DNA from: Oscillospiraceae bacterium
GTDB taxonomy: Bacteria; Bacillota; Clostridia; Oscillospirales; Ruminococcaceae
DNA: 64,000 nucleotides
Reading direction: 5' to 3'
Assembly (NCBI GenBank): GCA_025757845.1
Contig: CP107211.1
Location: forward strand, 186,001 to 250,000
Within the stretch, counting starts at the first letter, position 1. Each line of letters begins with the position of its first letter. The translations under genes and the position numbers were made by a program. This document shows positions 47,287 through 55,194 of the stretch, piece by piece. Below the pieces are notes generated by a model that was given only the letters and a program-made list of their open reading frames with translations, did no database searches and was not told where the DNA came from.

Positions 47287-47324
47287 GAGAATATCCCTCT
47301 TTCTTGATGATCGGAAAGTGCTTC

Positions 47325-47358
47325 TTGACAAGTAAAACTGGAAATTGACAGGTAAAAC
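47325..47358. repeat. Paired direct repeats in a leader
   Basis: TTGACAAGTAAAAC (47325-47338) and TTGACAGGTAAAAC (47345-47358) are 20 bases apart. A looser third copy starts near 47409. They lie between the minus-strand promoter and its gene. Confidence 0.6.
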
Positions 47359-47375
47359 TTGCACTTAATGAAGCA

Positions 47376-47404
47376 AGTATACACGAAAGTGAAGCCGAAA
47401 ACAA
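47376..47404 (-). promoter_or_regulatory. Promoter of the membrane protein gene
   Basis: Minus strand TTGTTT, 17-base spacer, TATACT. Confidence 0.6.
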
Positions 47405-47490
47405 GATTTTGACAAGAATAAGTTGCATATTTTGGAAATTTACGCTTGCGAAACTGCGCGCGGCCCCGCAGAACGGCCTGCGGCGGCCTC

Positions 47491-47526
47491 TTTGCACTTG
47501 CTCCGGAAGTGCAAAGGGAGTATAAT
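47491..47526 (+). promoter_or_regulatory. Promoter and operator-like palindrome of the nucleotidyltransferase gene
   Basis: TTGCTC (47498-47503), 17-base spacer, TATAAT (47521-47526). TTTGCACTT/AAGTGCAAA (47491-47515) overlaps the -35 and could be a regulator site. Confidence 0.6.
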
Positions 47527-47584
47527 AAAAGCGTGGAATTCCCACCGCGCAGGCGGTGTTTGCAAAACAGAGGAGGAACTTGTT

Positions 47585-48505
47585 ATGAACAAACCGGTAC
47601 TGGTCGTGATGGCGGCCGGCATGGGCAGCCGTTACGGCGGCATGAAGCAGATCGACCCGGTGGGCCCCAACGGACAGGTCATCGTGGATTATTCGCTCTA
47701 CGACGCCCGCCGCGCAGGCTTTGAGACCGTGATCTTTGTGATCAAGCACGAGATCGAGGATGCCTTTAAGGCCGCCATCGGGGACCGGGTGTCCAAGGCC
47801 ATGAACGTGAAATACGCTTTCCAGCAGCTGGAAGAGCTGCCCGCAGGCTACACCGTGCCGGAAGGCCGGGTCAAGCCCTGGGGCACCTGCCACGCCGTGC
47901 TGGCCGCCAAGGACCTCATCGACGGCCCCTTTGCGGTGATCAACGCCGATGACTACTACGGCCCCGAGGCGTTCCGGGTGATGTACGATTACCTGTCCAC
48001 CCACGAGGACGGCAGCTATTACGACTACTGCATGGTGAGCTACCTGCTCCGCAACACGGTGTCGGAGAACGGCAGCGTGGCCCGCGGTGTGTGCGTGACC
48101 AACCCGGACGGCACCCTGCACAGCGTGACCGAGCGCACCCGCATCGAGCCCTATGCAGACGGCGTGCACTACACCGAGGACGGCGGCGCAAGCTGGACCG
48201 ACCTGCCGGGTGATACCCCTGTCAGCATGAATCTGTGGGGCTTTGGCAAGAGCTTCCTGGACGAGGCCGAGAACCGCTTTGCCGCATGGCTGGACGCAAA
48301 TCTGCCGACCAACCCGCTCAAGTGTGAGTATTTCCTGCCGCTGGTGGTCACCGAACTGATCGAGGAAGGCAAGGCAAAGATCCAGGTGCTGCGCAGCACC
48401 GACAAGTGGTACGGCGTGACCTACCGCGAGGATAAGCCGCTGGTGGTGGAGGCCATTGCCCGCAAGACTGCCGAGGGCCAGTACCCGGAAAACCTCTGGG
48501 CATAA
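47585..48505 (+). CDS. Sugar-phosphate nucleotidyltransferase family protein
   Basis: A 306-residue protein of the NTP-transferase fold. The nucleotide loop AAGMGSRYGGMKQ is at residues 10-22, a lysine in VKPWGTCHAV aligns with the acceptor-side segment, and INADDYYG holds the metal aspartate near residue 120. Such enzymes activate sugar-1-phosphates with UTP, GTP or CTP; the partner sugar cannot be read from sequence. GAGGAGG lies eight bases before ATG. It is monocistronic with a strong terminator. Confidence 0.85.
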   Translation: MNKPVLVVMAAGMGSRYGGMKQIDPVGPNGQVIVDYSLYDARRAGFETVIFVIKHEIEDAFKAAIGDRVSKAMNVKYAFQQLEELPAGYTVPEGRVKPWGTCHAVLAAKDLIDGPFAVINADDYYGPEAFRVMYDYLSTHEDGSYYDYCMVSYLLRNTVSENGSVARGVCVTNPDGTLHSVTERTRIEPYADGVHYTEDGGASWTDLPGDTPVSMNLWGFGKSFLDEAENRFAAWLDANLPTNPLKCEYFLPLVVTELIEEGKAKIQVLRSTDKWYGVTYREDKPLVVEAIARKTAEGQYPENLWA

Positions 48506-48522
48506 ATTGAACCAAAAACAGC

Positions 48523-48565
48523 AAAAGAGCACCGTTCCGGCCGGAACGGTGCTCTTTTATTTTAC
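48523..48565 (+). terminator. Terminator of the nucleotidyltransferase gene
   Basis: Perfect 36-base palindrome AAAAGAGCACCGTTCCGG and its complement, then ATTTTA. Confidence 0.85.
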
Positions 48566-48569
48566 GCTG

Positions 48570-51284
48570 TTACGATTGTTTTTTAATTTGCGTCGGGGGG
48601 GGGGTAAGCGTTGCCGTATCATCTGCAAAGATCCAGATGGTCTCGTGGATGTGAGAGCCGCTGGAGGAATACGGGGTGATCTTGAGGGTGTAGGGTGCAC
48701 CGTCTGTTCTGGTGTAGTGCACCTCCACGATCTCGCCGCTCAGCACCTTGCTGCGCACAAAGCTGTAATCCAGCACGCGGTTGAAGGCGTCGCGGGATTC
48801 CGGCACCACATACTGGTCGCGGTAAGCGGTGATGACGGCACGGAAGGAGCCGCCGGAGGTGTCCAGGATCTTCTGGAAGAAGTCCGGAAGGATGATGGGC
48901 CGCACGCTGTCGTCTTGCAGGTTCACCACATACACGCTGCGGTACTTGGGGGCCAGCACCCGCAGGAAGTGCTCGGCGTCCCGCTTCTGGGTCAGGGTGC
49001 GCTCCAGCTTTTCGTTCAGGCCCTTGAGCTGACGCTCCTGCCCGTTGCGGCCGTAGTAAGCCAGCTTGTCCTGCTGCATGGCCTGCTCGGACTTGTTCAC
49101 GGCCGCTTCCAGCTTGCGCAGATTGTTGGTGTTCTGGATGCCCACCGAGATCTCGCAGTCCTTCTCCCGCAGGAACACGCGCATCCGGTCGGAGGCGGTC
49201 CATACGTCGTAGGGCGGCAGGTTGGGGGTGAGCACGACGAATTCGTCACCGCCCACGCGGTAGATGCGGCTGCTCACAAAGAACTTGCGGGCGGCGTTGG
49301 CAATGGTGCACAGCAGATTGTCGCCGCTGCGGTGGCCCAGGTGATCGTTCACCTCATGCAGGCCCACCACGTCGATGTAGGTGCACACCATGGAATCGTA
49401 ATCCGAATATTGCAGCTCCCGCAGGTCGCTCTCATACTTGCTGCGGTTGGCAAGGCCGGTCAGGGTGTCGTGGCTGTAGGAGAAGTCCAGCTCCTCACTC
49501 AGCTGGTTGGCCTGTGCGTCCTCCCGCATCAGCACGGTGGCCCAGGGGTTCTGGGCGCAGCAGCCGCGGCAGGGCAGCACTTCCATGGTGATCCACACGA
49601 ATTGGTTGGCCACCTGCTTGCGGAAGCGGTAGAACTCCGGCTGCTGGGAGTGGAACAGGGTGTCCTGCAGCAGGGGCAGGTCCACCTGTTCCTGGAACAT
49701 CTCTGCATCGTCCGGGTGCACGACCTTTTCATTCACCAGACGGTCGCAGAAGGTGGTAAAGTCCTCTTCCTTGGCCAGGTCTGCGCTGGGCAGACGGGCA
49801 TCCCGCTTGATCACCCGGTAGGTGCCGGTGACTAGGTTGAGCAGCGAAACTTCCAGCAGATTGTCGGTAAAGATCTGATACGCCTGCAGGGCCAGTGCCG
49901 TCTTTTCCGAGTCCGGGTCCTCCGCAGCGGTGCGGTGGTCGCGGCGCATCAGGTCGCGGCGCATATCCCAGTAATCGGCGTTGTTGGGCTGGGCCAGCAG
50001 CTTTTCAGCGTTTTCAATGGGCATGGGCTTGAAGAAGTAGTAGCCCTGCGTATACAGGCAGTCGGCAGCCTGCAGCATGGACACCTGCTCCGGGGTCTCC
50101 ACACCCTCGGCAATGATGGGCAGATTGAGCCGGTGAGCCATATTGATCACCGATTCCACGATCTGCACACCCTTGCTGCGGTTCTGCTGGTTCATGTCGA
50201 TGAGCTTCATGTCCAGCTTGATGGCATCCACGTTGGTGTCCTTGAGCATGTTCAGCGACGAGTAGCCGCTGCCAAAGTCGTCCATCATCACCGAGAAGCC
50301 CTTGCGGTGCAGGCCCTGGATGGCGTTTTCCACCACCGAGGAGTTCTCGGCCAGCATGGTCTCGGTGATCTCGGCCAGCAGGAGCTTGGGCTCCAGCTGG
50401 TATTTCTCCACCAGATCCGAGAAGATCTGCGGCACGTCCAGATTCACGATGTCCACCACGGACACGTTCACCGACACGGGCACCAGATTGCTGCCGCTGG
50501 CCTGCCACTTCTGCAGCGTCTGGCAGACGGCTTCCCAGATGTACTGGTCCAGCCGGGTGATCAGGCCGGTGTTCTCCAGCAGGGGCATGAACTCGGACGG
50601 CTGCACGCAGCCGCGGGTGGGGTGGTTCCAGCGCACCAGTGCTTCCATGCCCACGATGGCGCGGGTCATGCTGTTGCACTTGGGCTGCAGGAAAAAGGTG
50701 AATTCGTGGTTGTCCAGCGCATGCTCCAGCTCACTCAGCAGCTGCTGCTGAGCCTTGAGACTGTCCAGCATGGCCGGGGCGAAGCGGTGGATGCCGCTGC
50801 CGGAATGGTCCGGGTTCATCACGGCGATCTGGGCGTAGTTGCACAGGGCAGCGGCGTCCGCTTCCGGATGCTCGCTCACCGGGCACAGGCCCAGCGCCAG
50901 AAAGAAGGTGACATCCTGACGATTGGGGTTCACGCAGGTCTGCAGCGTGATCACGATGTCCTGCTGCTGTACGCGGTCGTCCGGCAGGCAGAGGAAAAAG
51001 TCATCGTTGCCCCAGTAGCCCACAGGGCAGCCGGAGGTCTTTTGATAGTCCAGCAGATGGCTGGCCAGGGTGTTCAGCAGGGTATTGCCCTGCGCGGTGC
51101 CGTAAAGCTCGTTGTACAGCCTGAAGTGCTCAACGTCGATGGCCGCGACGCACCACTTTTCGGTTTTGTGTGTGTCCAGAAAGTCTTGCAGATGCTGCAG
51201 GAAGTCCTCCTTGCGTGCAATGGCTGTAAGGGCACCCGGCTGTACTGTGCCGACGGTTGCAGTTTGAATTGTTTTATCAGACAT
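48570..51284 (-). CDS. EAL phosphodiesterase with flanking GGDEF-type domains
   Basis: A 904-residue soluble signalling protein. Order: a degenerate GGDEF-like domain (about 25-165; the signature reads GNDDF), an EAL domain (about 180-430) with EALVRW, MDDFGSGYSS, AEGVET and GYYFFKP all intact, a PAS-like region, then a GGDEF domain with a full RVGGDEFVVL near residue 685, and a C-terminal sensory-like region. It could both make and degrade c-di-GMP. Start 51284 is preferred over 51290 because GAGGG is six bases before it. A run of ten G at 48595-48604 lies in the last codons. The gap 51285-51496 holds only its promoter (TGCTATACT at 51356). Confidence 0.88.
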   Translation of the reverse strand: MSDKTIQTATVGTVQPGALTAIARKEDFLQHLQDFLDTHKTEKWCVAAIDVEHFRLYNELYGTAQGNTLLNTLASHLLDYQKTSGCPVGYWGNDDFFLCLPDDRVQQQDIVITLQTCVNPNRQDVTFFLALGLCPVSEHPEADAAALCNYAQIAVMNPDHSGSGIHRFAPAMLDSLKAQQQLLSELEHALDNHEFTFFLQPKCNSMTRAIVGMEALVRWNHPTRGCVQPSEFMPLLENTGLITRLDQYIWEAVCQTLQKWQASGSNLVPVSVNVSVVDIVNLDVPQIFSDLVEKYQLEPKLLLAEITETMLAENSSVVENAIQGLHRKGFSVMMDDFGSGYSSLNMLKDTNVDAIKLDMKLIDMNQQNRSKGVQIVESVINMAHRLNLPIIAEGVETPEQVSMLQAADCLYTQGYYFFKPMPIENAEKLLAQPNNADYWDMRRDLMRRDHRTAAEDPDSEKTALALQAYQIFTDNLLEVSLLNLVTGTYRVIKRDARLPSADLAKEEDFTTFCDRLVNEKVVHPDDAEMFQEQVDLPLLQDTLFHSQQPEFYRFRKQVANQFVWITMEVLPCRGCCAQNPWATVLMREDAQANQLSEELDFSYSHDTLTGLANRSKYESDLRELQYSDYDSMVCTYIDVVGLHEVNDHLGHRSGDNLLCTIANAARKFFVSSRIYRVGGDEFVVLTPNLPPYDVWTASDRMRVFLREKDCEISVGIQNTNNLRKLEAAVNKSEQAMQQDKLAYYGRNGQERQLKGLNEKLERTLTQKRDAEHFLRVLAPKYRSVYVVNLQDDSVRPIILPDFFQKILDTSGGSFRAVITAYRDQYVVPESRDAFNRVLDYSFVRSKVLSGEIVEVHYTRTDGAPYTLKITPYSSSGSHIHETIWIFADDTATLTPPPTQIKKQS

Positions 51285-51496
51285 GGTCATCCCTCGCAGT
51301 CCGGCAAAAATTGCCAGCTTCAGACATAGTTTATCCAGTTACGCTCTTATGTAACAGTATAGCATCAAATGTGCAATTTGAAAATAGCTTCCGGCAATCT
51401 TTATCGCACAAAAATGCACAGAATACGCCGCAAAAAACCGATAAAAAAGCGGGTCATCGCAGATAATTGCAACAAATCCGCAACAACCCACTGGGC

Positions 51497-52585
51497 TTAT
51501 TCCTTGCTGTCCCGGTCCTGATCGGACTCCCGCCGATCCAGTTTTTTGCGCAGCGTTTCCAGCGAAGTTCTCTTCACACCGTGCTTCAGCTTGGGGTAGG
51601 CCCGCAGCATGCGGCGCTGGCCGATGACGCGGGGCTTCTTCAGCATCTGGGCACGCATCTCGTCGGAGCGTACCTGCAGCTCGGCCGACAGCTCTTCCAG
51701 CTGCAGCAGCGCGGCGGCGCGTTCTGCGGCCCGCTCCGAAGCGCCCTGTGCCGCCAGTTTGGCGGCGTTGGCGGCCTCGGCCGCGTTCAGGCGTGCGGTC
51801 TCCGAAGCGCGCCGTGCGGTCTCCATGGCTTCGTCGGTCCGGGCACGGATGGCGGCCATGGCCTCACGCGGCTTCAGCTTGGGGACATTGTCCCGGGCTT
51901 CGGCGGCAGCCAGCTTGAGCTGCAGGCGGCTCTCGTCCATCTTCTGGTCGGCGGTCATGGCGGTGGTGCCCAGCAGCTCGGTCATGGCGTCGCTCACGGC
52001 ATGGATGCTGTCGCCCAGCTTCTCCATGGTGTCCAGGGTGTCGGCCAGGGTGGAGGCCGCAATGGCGGTGGCCACCACGTCCGTGGCATACACGGCGTAG
52101 AGGATGCACATCAGGATCACGCCCACCAGCGTGGGGACCATGGCCACCAGCCCGGCTATGATGGGGTGCACGATGCGCATGACCACCAGGGTGCCCACGC
52201 CCCACAGCAGGCAGAATTCCAGGCAGATGTAGCCGCCGATGTTGAAGGGGTAGTCACTGTAGTCCCACCAGCGGGTGCGGTACAGCTTGTACAGGGCCCA
52301 GCCGCCCACCAGCTCCAGGACACTGGGCAGGATGACACCGCCCAGATAGAGCAGCAGGGTGTTGTCCACCAGCGGGGTCAGAGCATAGAGCACGATGACC
52401 ATGCCGAAGCCGTAGATGGGGCACACCGGCCCGTTCAGGAAGCCGCGGTTCACCAGCTTGCCGGTGGTCACAGCGGCGTAGACCACTTCCAGGCACCAGC
52501 CCAGACAGGAATAGATCAGAAAATAGGCCAGCGTCTGGTACAGCGAAAAGCCGCAGACGGTGGTCTGGGTGAGGAAGGCTACCAC
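51497..52585 (-). CDS. CmpB-like membrane protein (putative ABC transporter permease, PF06541)
   Basis: A 362-residue protein. The first 190 residues have five or six hydrophobic helices and the motifs SCLGWCLEVVYA, LNGPVCPIYGFG and NIGGYICLEF of the ABC_trans_CmpB group. The remaining 170 residues are an alanine- and glutamate-rich likely coiled coil. GTG at 52585 is the start, with GGAGG seven bases before. It lies 14 bases after the small cysteine protein gene. The biochemical role of the family is unclear. Confidence 0.78.
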   Translation of the reverse strand: MVAFLTQTTVCGFSLYQTLAYFLIYSCLGWCLEVVYAAVTTGKLVNRGFLNGPVCPIYGFGMVIVLYALTPLVDNTLLLYLGGVILPSVLELVGGWALYKLYRTRWWDYSDYPFNIGGYICLEFCLLWGVGTLVVMRIVHPIIAGLVAMVPTLVGVILMCILYAVYATDVVATAIAASTLADTLDTMEKLGDSIHAVSDAMTELLGTTAMTADQKMDESRLQLKLAAAEARDNVPKLKPREAMAAIRARTDEAMETARRASETARLNAAEAANAAKLAAQGASERAAERAAALLQLEELSAELQVRSDEMRAQMLKKPRVIGQRRMLRAYPKLKHGVKRTSLETLRKKLDRRESDQDRDSKE

Positions 52586-52599
52586 AAAAACACCTCCGG

Positions 52600-52779
52600 T
52601 CAGTTTTGCTTTGCTACGATCTTGTATTCGTCGCCCGGCTCAAAAAAGGGGCAGGCGGCGGTGCGGCAGGAGAGATAGCGGGCCATTTCGTCCTCGTCCA
52701 GTGCGCTGCCCTGGGCACAGTAATAGCTGCCGTATTCGTCCTGCAGGTTGTTCAGGCACAGTTCACAGGGGTCAGACAT
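52600..52779 (-). CDS. Small cysteine-rich protein (DUF6472-like)
   Basis: A 59-residue acidic protein. Five cysteines lie as C-x2-C near residue 5, then singly at 21, 40 and 45, a layout that suggests a zinc ribbon; EYGSYYC and AACPFFEPGDEY are recognisable family stretches. It overlaps the trmB end by eight bases and precedes the CmpB-like gene by 14, so the three form one operon. Function unknown. Confidence 0.75.
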   Translation of the reverse strand: MSDPCELCLNNLQDEYGSYYCAQGSALDEDEMARYLSCRTAACPFFEPGDEYKIVAKQN

Positions 52780-53548
52780 TGCTCTCGCCTTCCTGTGCAG
52801 CCTTGGCAGCCGCCTCGGCTTCGGCGGCCTCCCGTGCCATGCGCTTGAGCACCTTGGGCTCGATCCAGGTCACGCTGTCGTCGCCGGGCTTTTTGCGGGC
52901 GATGAGGGCCTTGATCTTGATGCCCATCTCGGTGAACATGCCCTCGTGCTCGGTGCGGATGTTCCACTCCGGCTCGTTCTCGTGCAGGTCGTAGGTCATC
53001 CACTCGATGTCGTAGCCGGAAGCGGGGAAGTACTCCAGACTGTCGCGGAACAGGTCATCGTCATCGGTCTTGAAGTAGATCTCGCCGCCGTCCTTGAGGA
53101 ACGCGCGGTAGTTGATGAGCTGGCGGGGGTAGGTCAGGCGGTGCTTGTGGGAAGAGCCGTTCTTGCTCCACGGGTTGCAGAAGTTGATGTAGATGCGGCT
53201 GACCTCGTCCTCCGCGGTGATCACGCCCTTGATGCGCTCGATGTCGGTGCTCATGATCTTGACGTTGTCGATGGGGCGGTTTGCGGCCTGATAGGCGGCC
53301 TCGATCTTGCGCTTGGCCAGGATGAGCACCTTGTCGGTGATGTCGATGCCCAGATAGTTGTTCTCCGGGTGGGCGCAGGCCAGCTGGGAGATGAAGCCGC
53401 CCTTGCCGCAGCCCAGCTCCAGCACAAAGGGCTGCTCCGGGCGGGCATACTGGGCGTGCCACTTGCCGCCCCAGATCAGGGGTTCGTGGACGTGGAAATC
53501 GGCGGCCATCAGCTCGTCGTGTGCATAGGGTTTGAAACGCATTCTCAT
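52772..53548 (-). CDS. trmB: tRNA (guanine-46-N7)-methyltransferase
   Basis: A 258-residue SAM-dependent methyltransferase. ELGCGKGGFI (SAM loop, near 45), GIDITDKVL, and the catalytic-site stretch INFCNPWSKNGSSHKHRLT are TrmB marks; HRLTYPRQL follows. The C-terminal 30 residues are a charged alanine-rich tail absent from most TrmB. AAGGAG lies 11 bases before ATG. First gene of a three-gene operon. Confidence 0.93.
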   Translation of the reverse strand: MRMRFKPYAHDELMAADFHVHEPLIWGGKWHAQYARPEQPFVLELGCGKGGFISQLACAHPENNYLGIDITDKVLILAKRKIEAAYQAANRPIDNVKIMSTDIERIKGVITAEDEVSRIYINFCNPWSKNGSSHKHRLTYPRQLINYRAFLKDGGEIYFKTDDDDLFRDSLEYFPASGYDIEWMTYDLHENEPEWNIRTEHEGMFTEMGIKIKALIARKKPGDDSVTWIEPKVLKRMAREAAEAEAAAKAAQEGESNV

Positions 53549-53578
53549 AGTTTGTTGTTCTCCTTAAATTTAACGTGG

Positions 53579-53712
53579 CTCGCCCTCTCAGGTGCTGACG
53601 CACCAGCTCCCCCAAAGGGGGAGCCTTTGGCAAAACCGGGAGGTTTTCCGCACTGCCAAGGCCTCTCCCTTTGGGAGAGGTGGATCTGCGAAGCAAAGAC
53701 GGAGAGGGCGAG
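53579..53712. repeat. MITE-like element between trmB and alaX
   Basis: 134 bp with perfect 11-bp terminal inverted repeats CTCGCCCTCTC/GAGAGGGCGAG. Inside are hairpins GCTCCCCC/GGGGGAGC, a TTTGGCA...TGCCAAG pair and CCTCTCCC/GGGAGAGG. It ends five bases from the alaX stop codon. Confidence 0.75.
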
Positions 53713-53717
53713 GATGC

Positions 53718-54905
53718 TTACCGGGTCTGCTCCTTCAAAAAATCTTCAACCTGCTCCGGCGTGGCGGCGCAGCTGCCTTGGCAGATGCCGGGCTTGCCGC
53801 CGCCGCGGCCGTTCAGGGCGGTGTTCAGGGCCTTGGTCAGGGCACGCACATCCCCGTCGGCCTGGGCCAGGCAGTAACCGGTACCCTTGTCGTTGGGGGT
53901 CAGGGCGGCGCACAGACCGGTGGTGGCCTCGCTCAGGCGCACGGCCAGCCGGTGCAGGCCGTCCGGGTCCAGCCCCGGCACGATGCGGATGGCATTCTGC
54001 TCCGGCTCCACGGCGGCGGCCAGTGCGTCGAATAGCTGGCTGCACAGGCCGAAGTGGTTGAACTTGAGGGCCGTGTACTCGTCGTACACCCGGTGTACGG
54101 CCACAGCGGTCTGGTCGGCTTTGGCGCTGAGCAGGGCCCCGATGTCCGCCTGCCGTGCCCGCATGGCCTGGGCAGCTTCCAGCGCCCGGGCACCGCACAC
54201 GATGCTCAGCCGCACGCCGCCCTTGTAGTTCTCGCTGGTCAGGATCTTGATCTGACCCACCTGCCCGGTGGTGCGGGTGTGGGTGCCGCAGCAGGCGCAC
54301 ACATCGGCACCGGGAATGGTCACGATGCGCACCTGCCCTTCGATCTCCTTTTTGCTGCGGTAGGTCAGGGCGGCCAGCTCCTGCGGGGTGGGGTAGGTGA
54401 TGACCACCGGCACATCCTGCCAGACGATGCGGTTGGCTTCCAGCTCGGCGGCGCGCAGGCCCTCGGCAGAGATGGGCACGCTGGTGTCCATGCGCACGGC
54501 CTCGGCCCCGATGTGGAAGCCCACATTCTCGGCCCCGAACATCCGGTGCAGGATGCCGGAAAGGATGTGCTCGCCGGTGTGCTGCTGCATTTTGTCAAAG
54601 CGCCAGTCCCAGTCGATGGCTTCCTCTACCGTGATGCCCGGCACGGCGGTGTCGGGCAGGGAAGGAACGCTGTGCCAGAGGATGCCGTCCTGCTCGTGGA
54701 CATCGGTCACGGCCAGCTCGGTGCCGTCCGGCAGGGTCAGGGTGCCACGGTCGGCAGGCTGACCGCCGCCTTCCGGGTAGAACACCGTACCCTCCAGCGC
54801 GATGAGTCCGCCGCCGGTACGGCTGTCCGGCACGGCGGCCAGCAGGACGCTTTCGGCCCGGGTGCGGAAGGCATCCGCTTCAAAATATTTTTCAGTGCAC
54901 TGCAT
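53718..54905 (-). CDS. Alanyl-tRNA editing protein AlaX, long form with DHHA1 domain
   Basis: A 395-residue protein resembling the second half of alanyl-tRNA synthetase. The N-terminal beta-barrel (FYPEGGGQPAD) leads to the editing site with zinc ligands HTGEH (near residue 100) and CACCGTH (near 200). The C-terminal 150 residues form a DHHA1 domain ending GRGGGKPGICQGS. It hydrolyses Ser- or Gly-tRNA-Ala. The aminoacylation domain is absent. Start 54905 follows AGGAGG. It is divergent from malQ across a dispersed element. Confidence 0.9.
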   Translation of the reverse strand: MQCTEKYFEADAFRTRAESVLLAAVPDSRTGGGLIALEGTVFYPEGGGQPADRGTLTLPDGTELAVTDVHEQDGILWHSVPSLPDTAVPGITVEEAIDWDWRFDKMQQHTGEHILSGILHRMFGAENVGFHIGAEAVRMDTSVPISAEGLRAAELEANRIVWQDVPVVITYPTPQELAALTYRSKKEIEGQVRIVTIPGADVCACCGTHTRTTGQVGQIKILTSENYKGGVRLSIVCGARALEAAQAMRARQADIGALLSAKADQTAVAVHRVYDEYTALKFNHFGLCSQLFDALAAAVEPEQNAIRIVPGLDPDGLHRLAVRLSEATTGLCAALTPNDKGTGYCLAQADGDVRALTKALNTALNGRGGGKPGICQGSCAATPEQVEDFLKEQTR

Positions 54906-54944
54906 GGTGCGTAAGACCTCCTGATGCTGTTTGCCGGGGCGGTG

Positions 54945-55055
54945 CGCCGGAAGTTTCTCTGAGGACCGTCCGCTGGGGTGGGACCCTGTTGCCGTAAGGC
55001 AATAGGGCGGGCGATGGAATGGCCCGATTCGCGTCCGAAGAGAAAGCTGCCGGCG
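54945..55055. repeat. Two-copy structured element, copy 1
   Basis: A 111-bp element closed by complementary arms (54945-54966 with 55033-55055). A core of about 63 bases (54961-55023) recurs in 58252-58316. Inside is a 10-bp stem CCCTGTTGCC/GGCAATAGGG with loop GTAA. It sits in the divergent alaX-malQ gap (54906-55194), which holds no gene. Confidence 0.75.
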
Positions 55056-55194
55056 TATCGGCCCAACAGGTGACAAATACCAAGTATACCACAGTATACC
55101 ACGATTTTTGCCTGTGGAAAATAGTCTGCGATTATGTTATGATAAGAATCAACAAGTTTCCGGTCAAAATGTGGAATGTGAGGAAGGTAAAACC

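Noticed and set aside
54945..55055. HDV-like ribozyme, known from Faecalibacterium, as identity of the two-copy element
   Set aside because: I could not build the P1-P2-P3-P4 nested fold in either direction; only a loose likeness after the main hairpin was seen.
54906..55194. T-box or known riboswitch in front of alaX
   Set aside because: The region lacks the GGGTGGNACCRCG signature, and the element also occurs between convergent genes.
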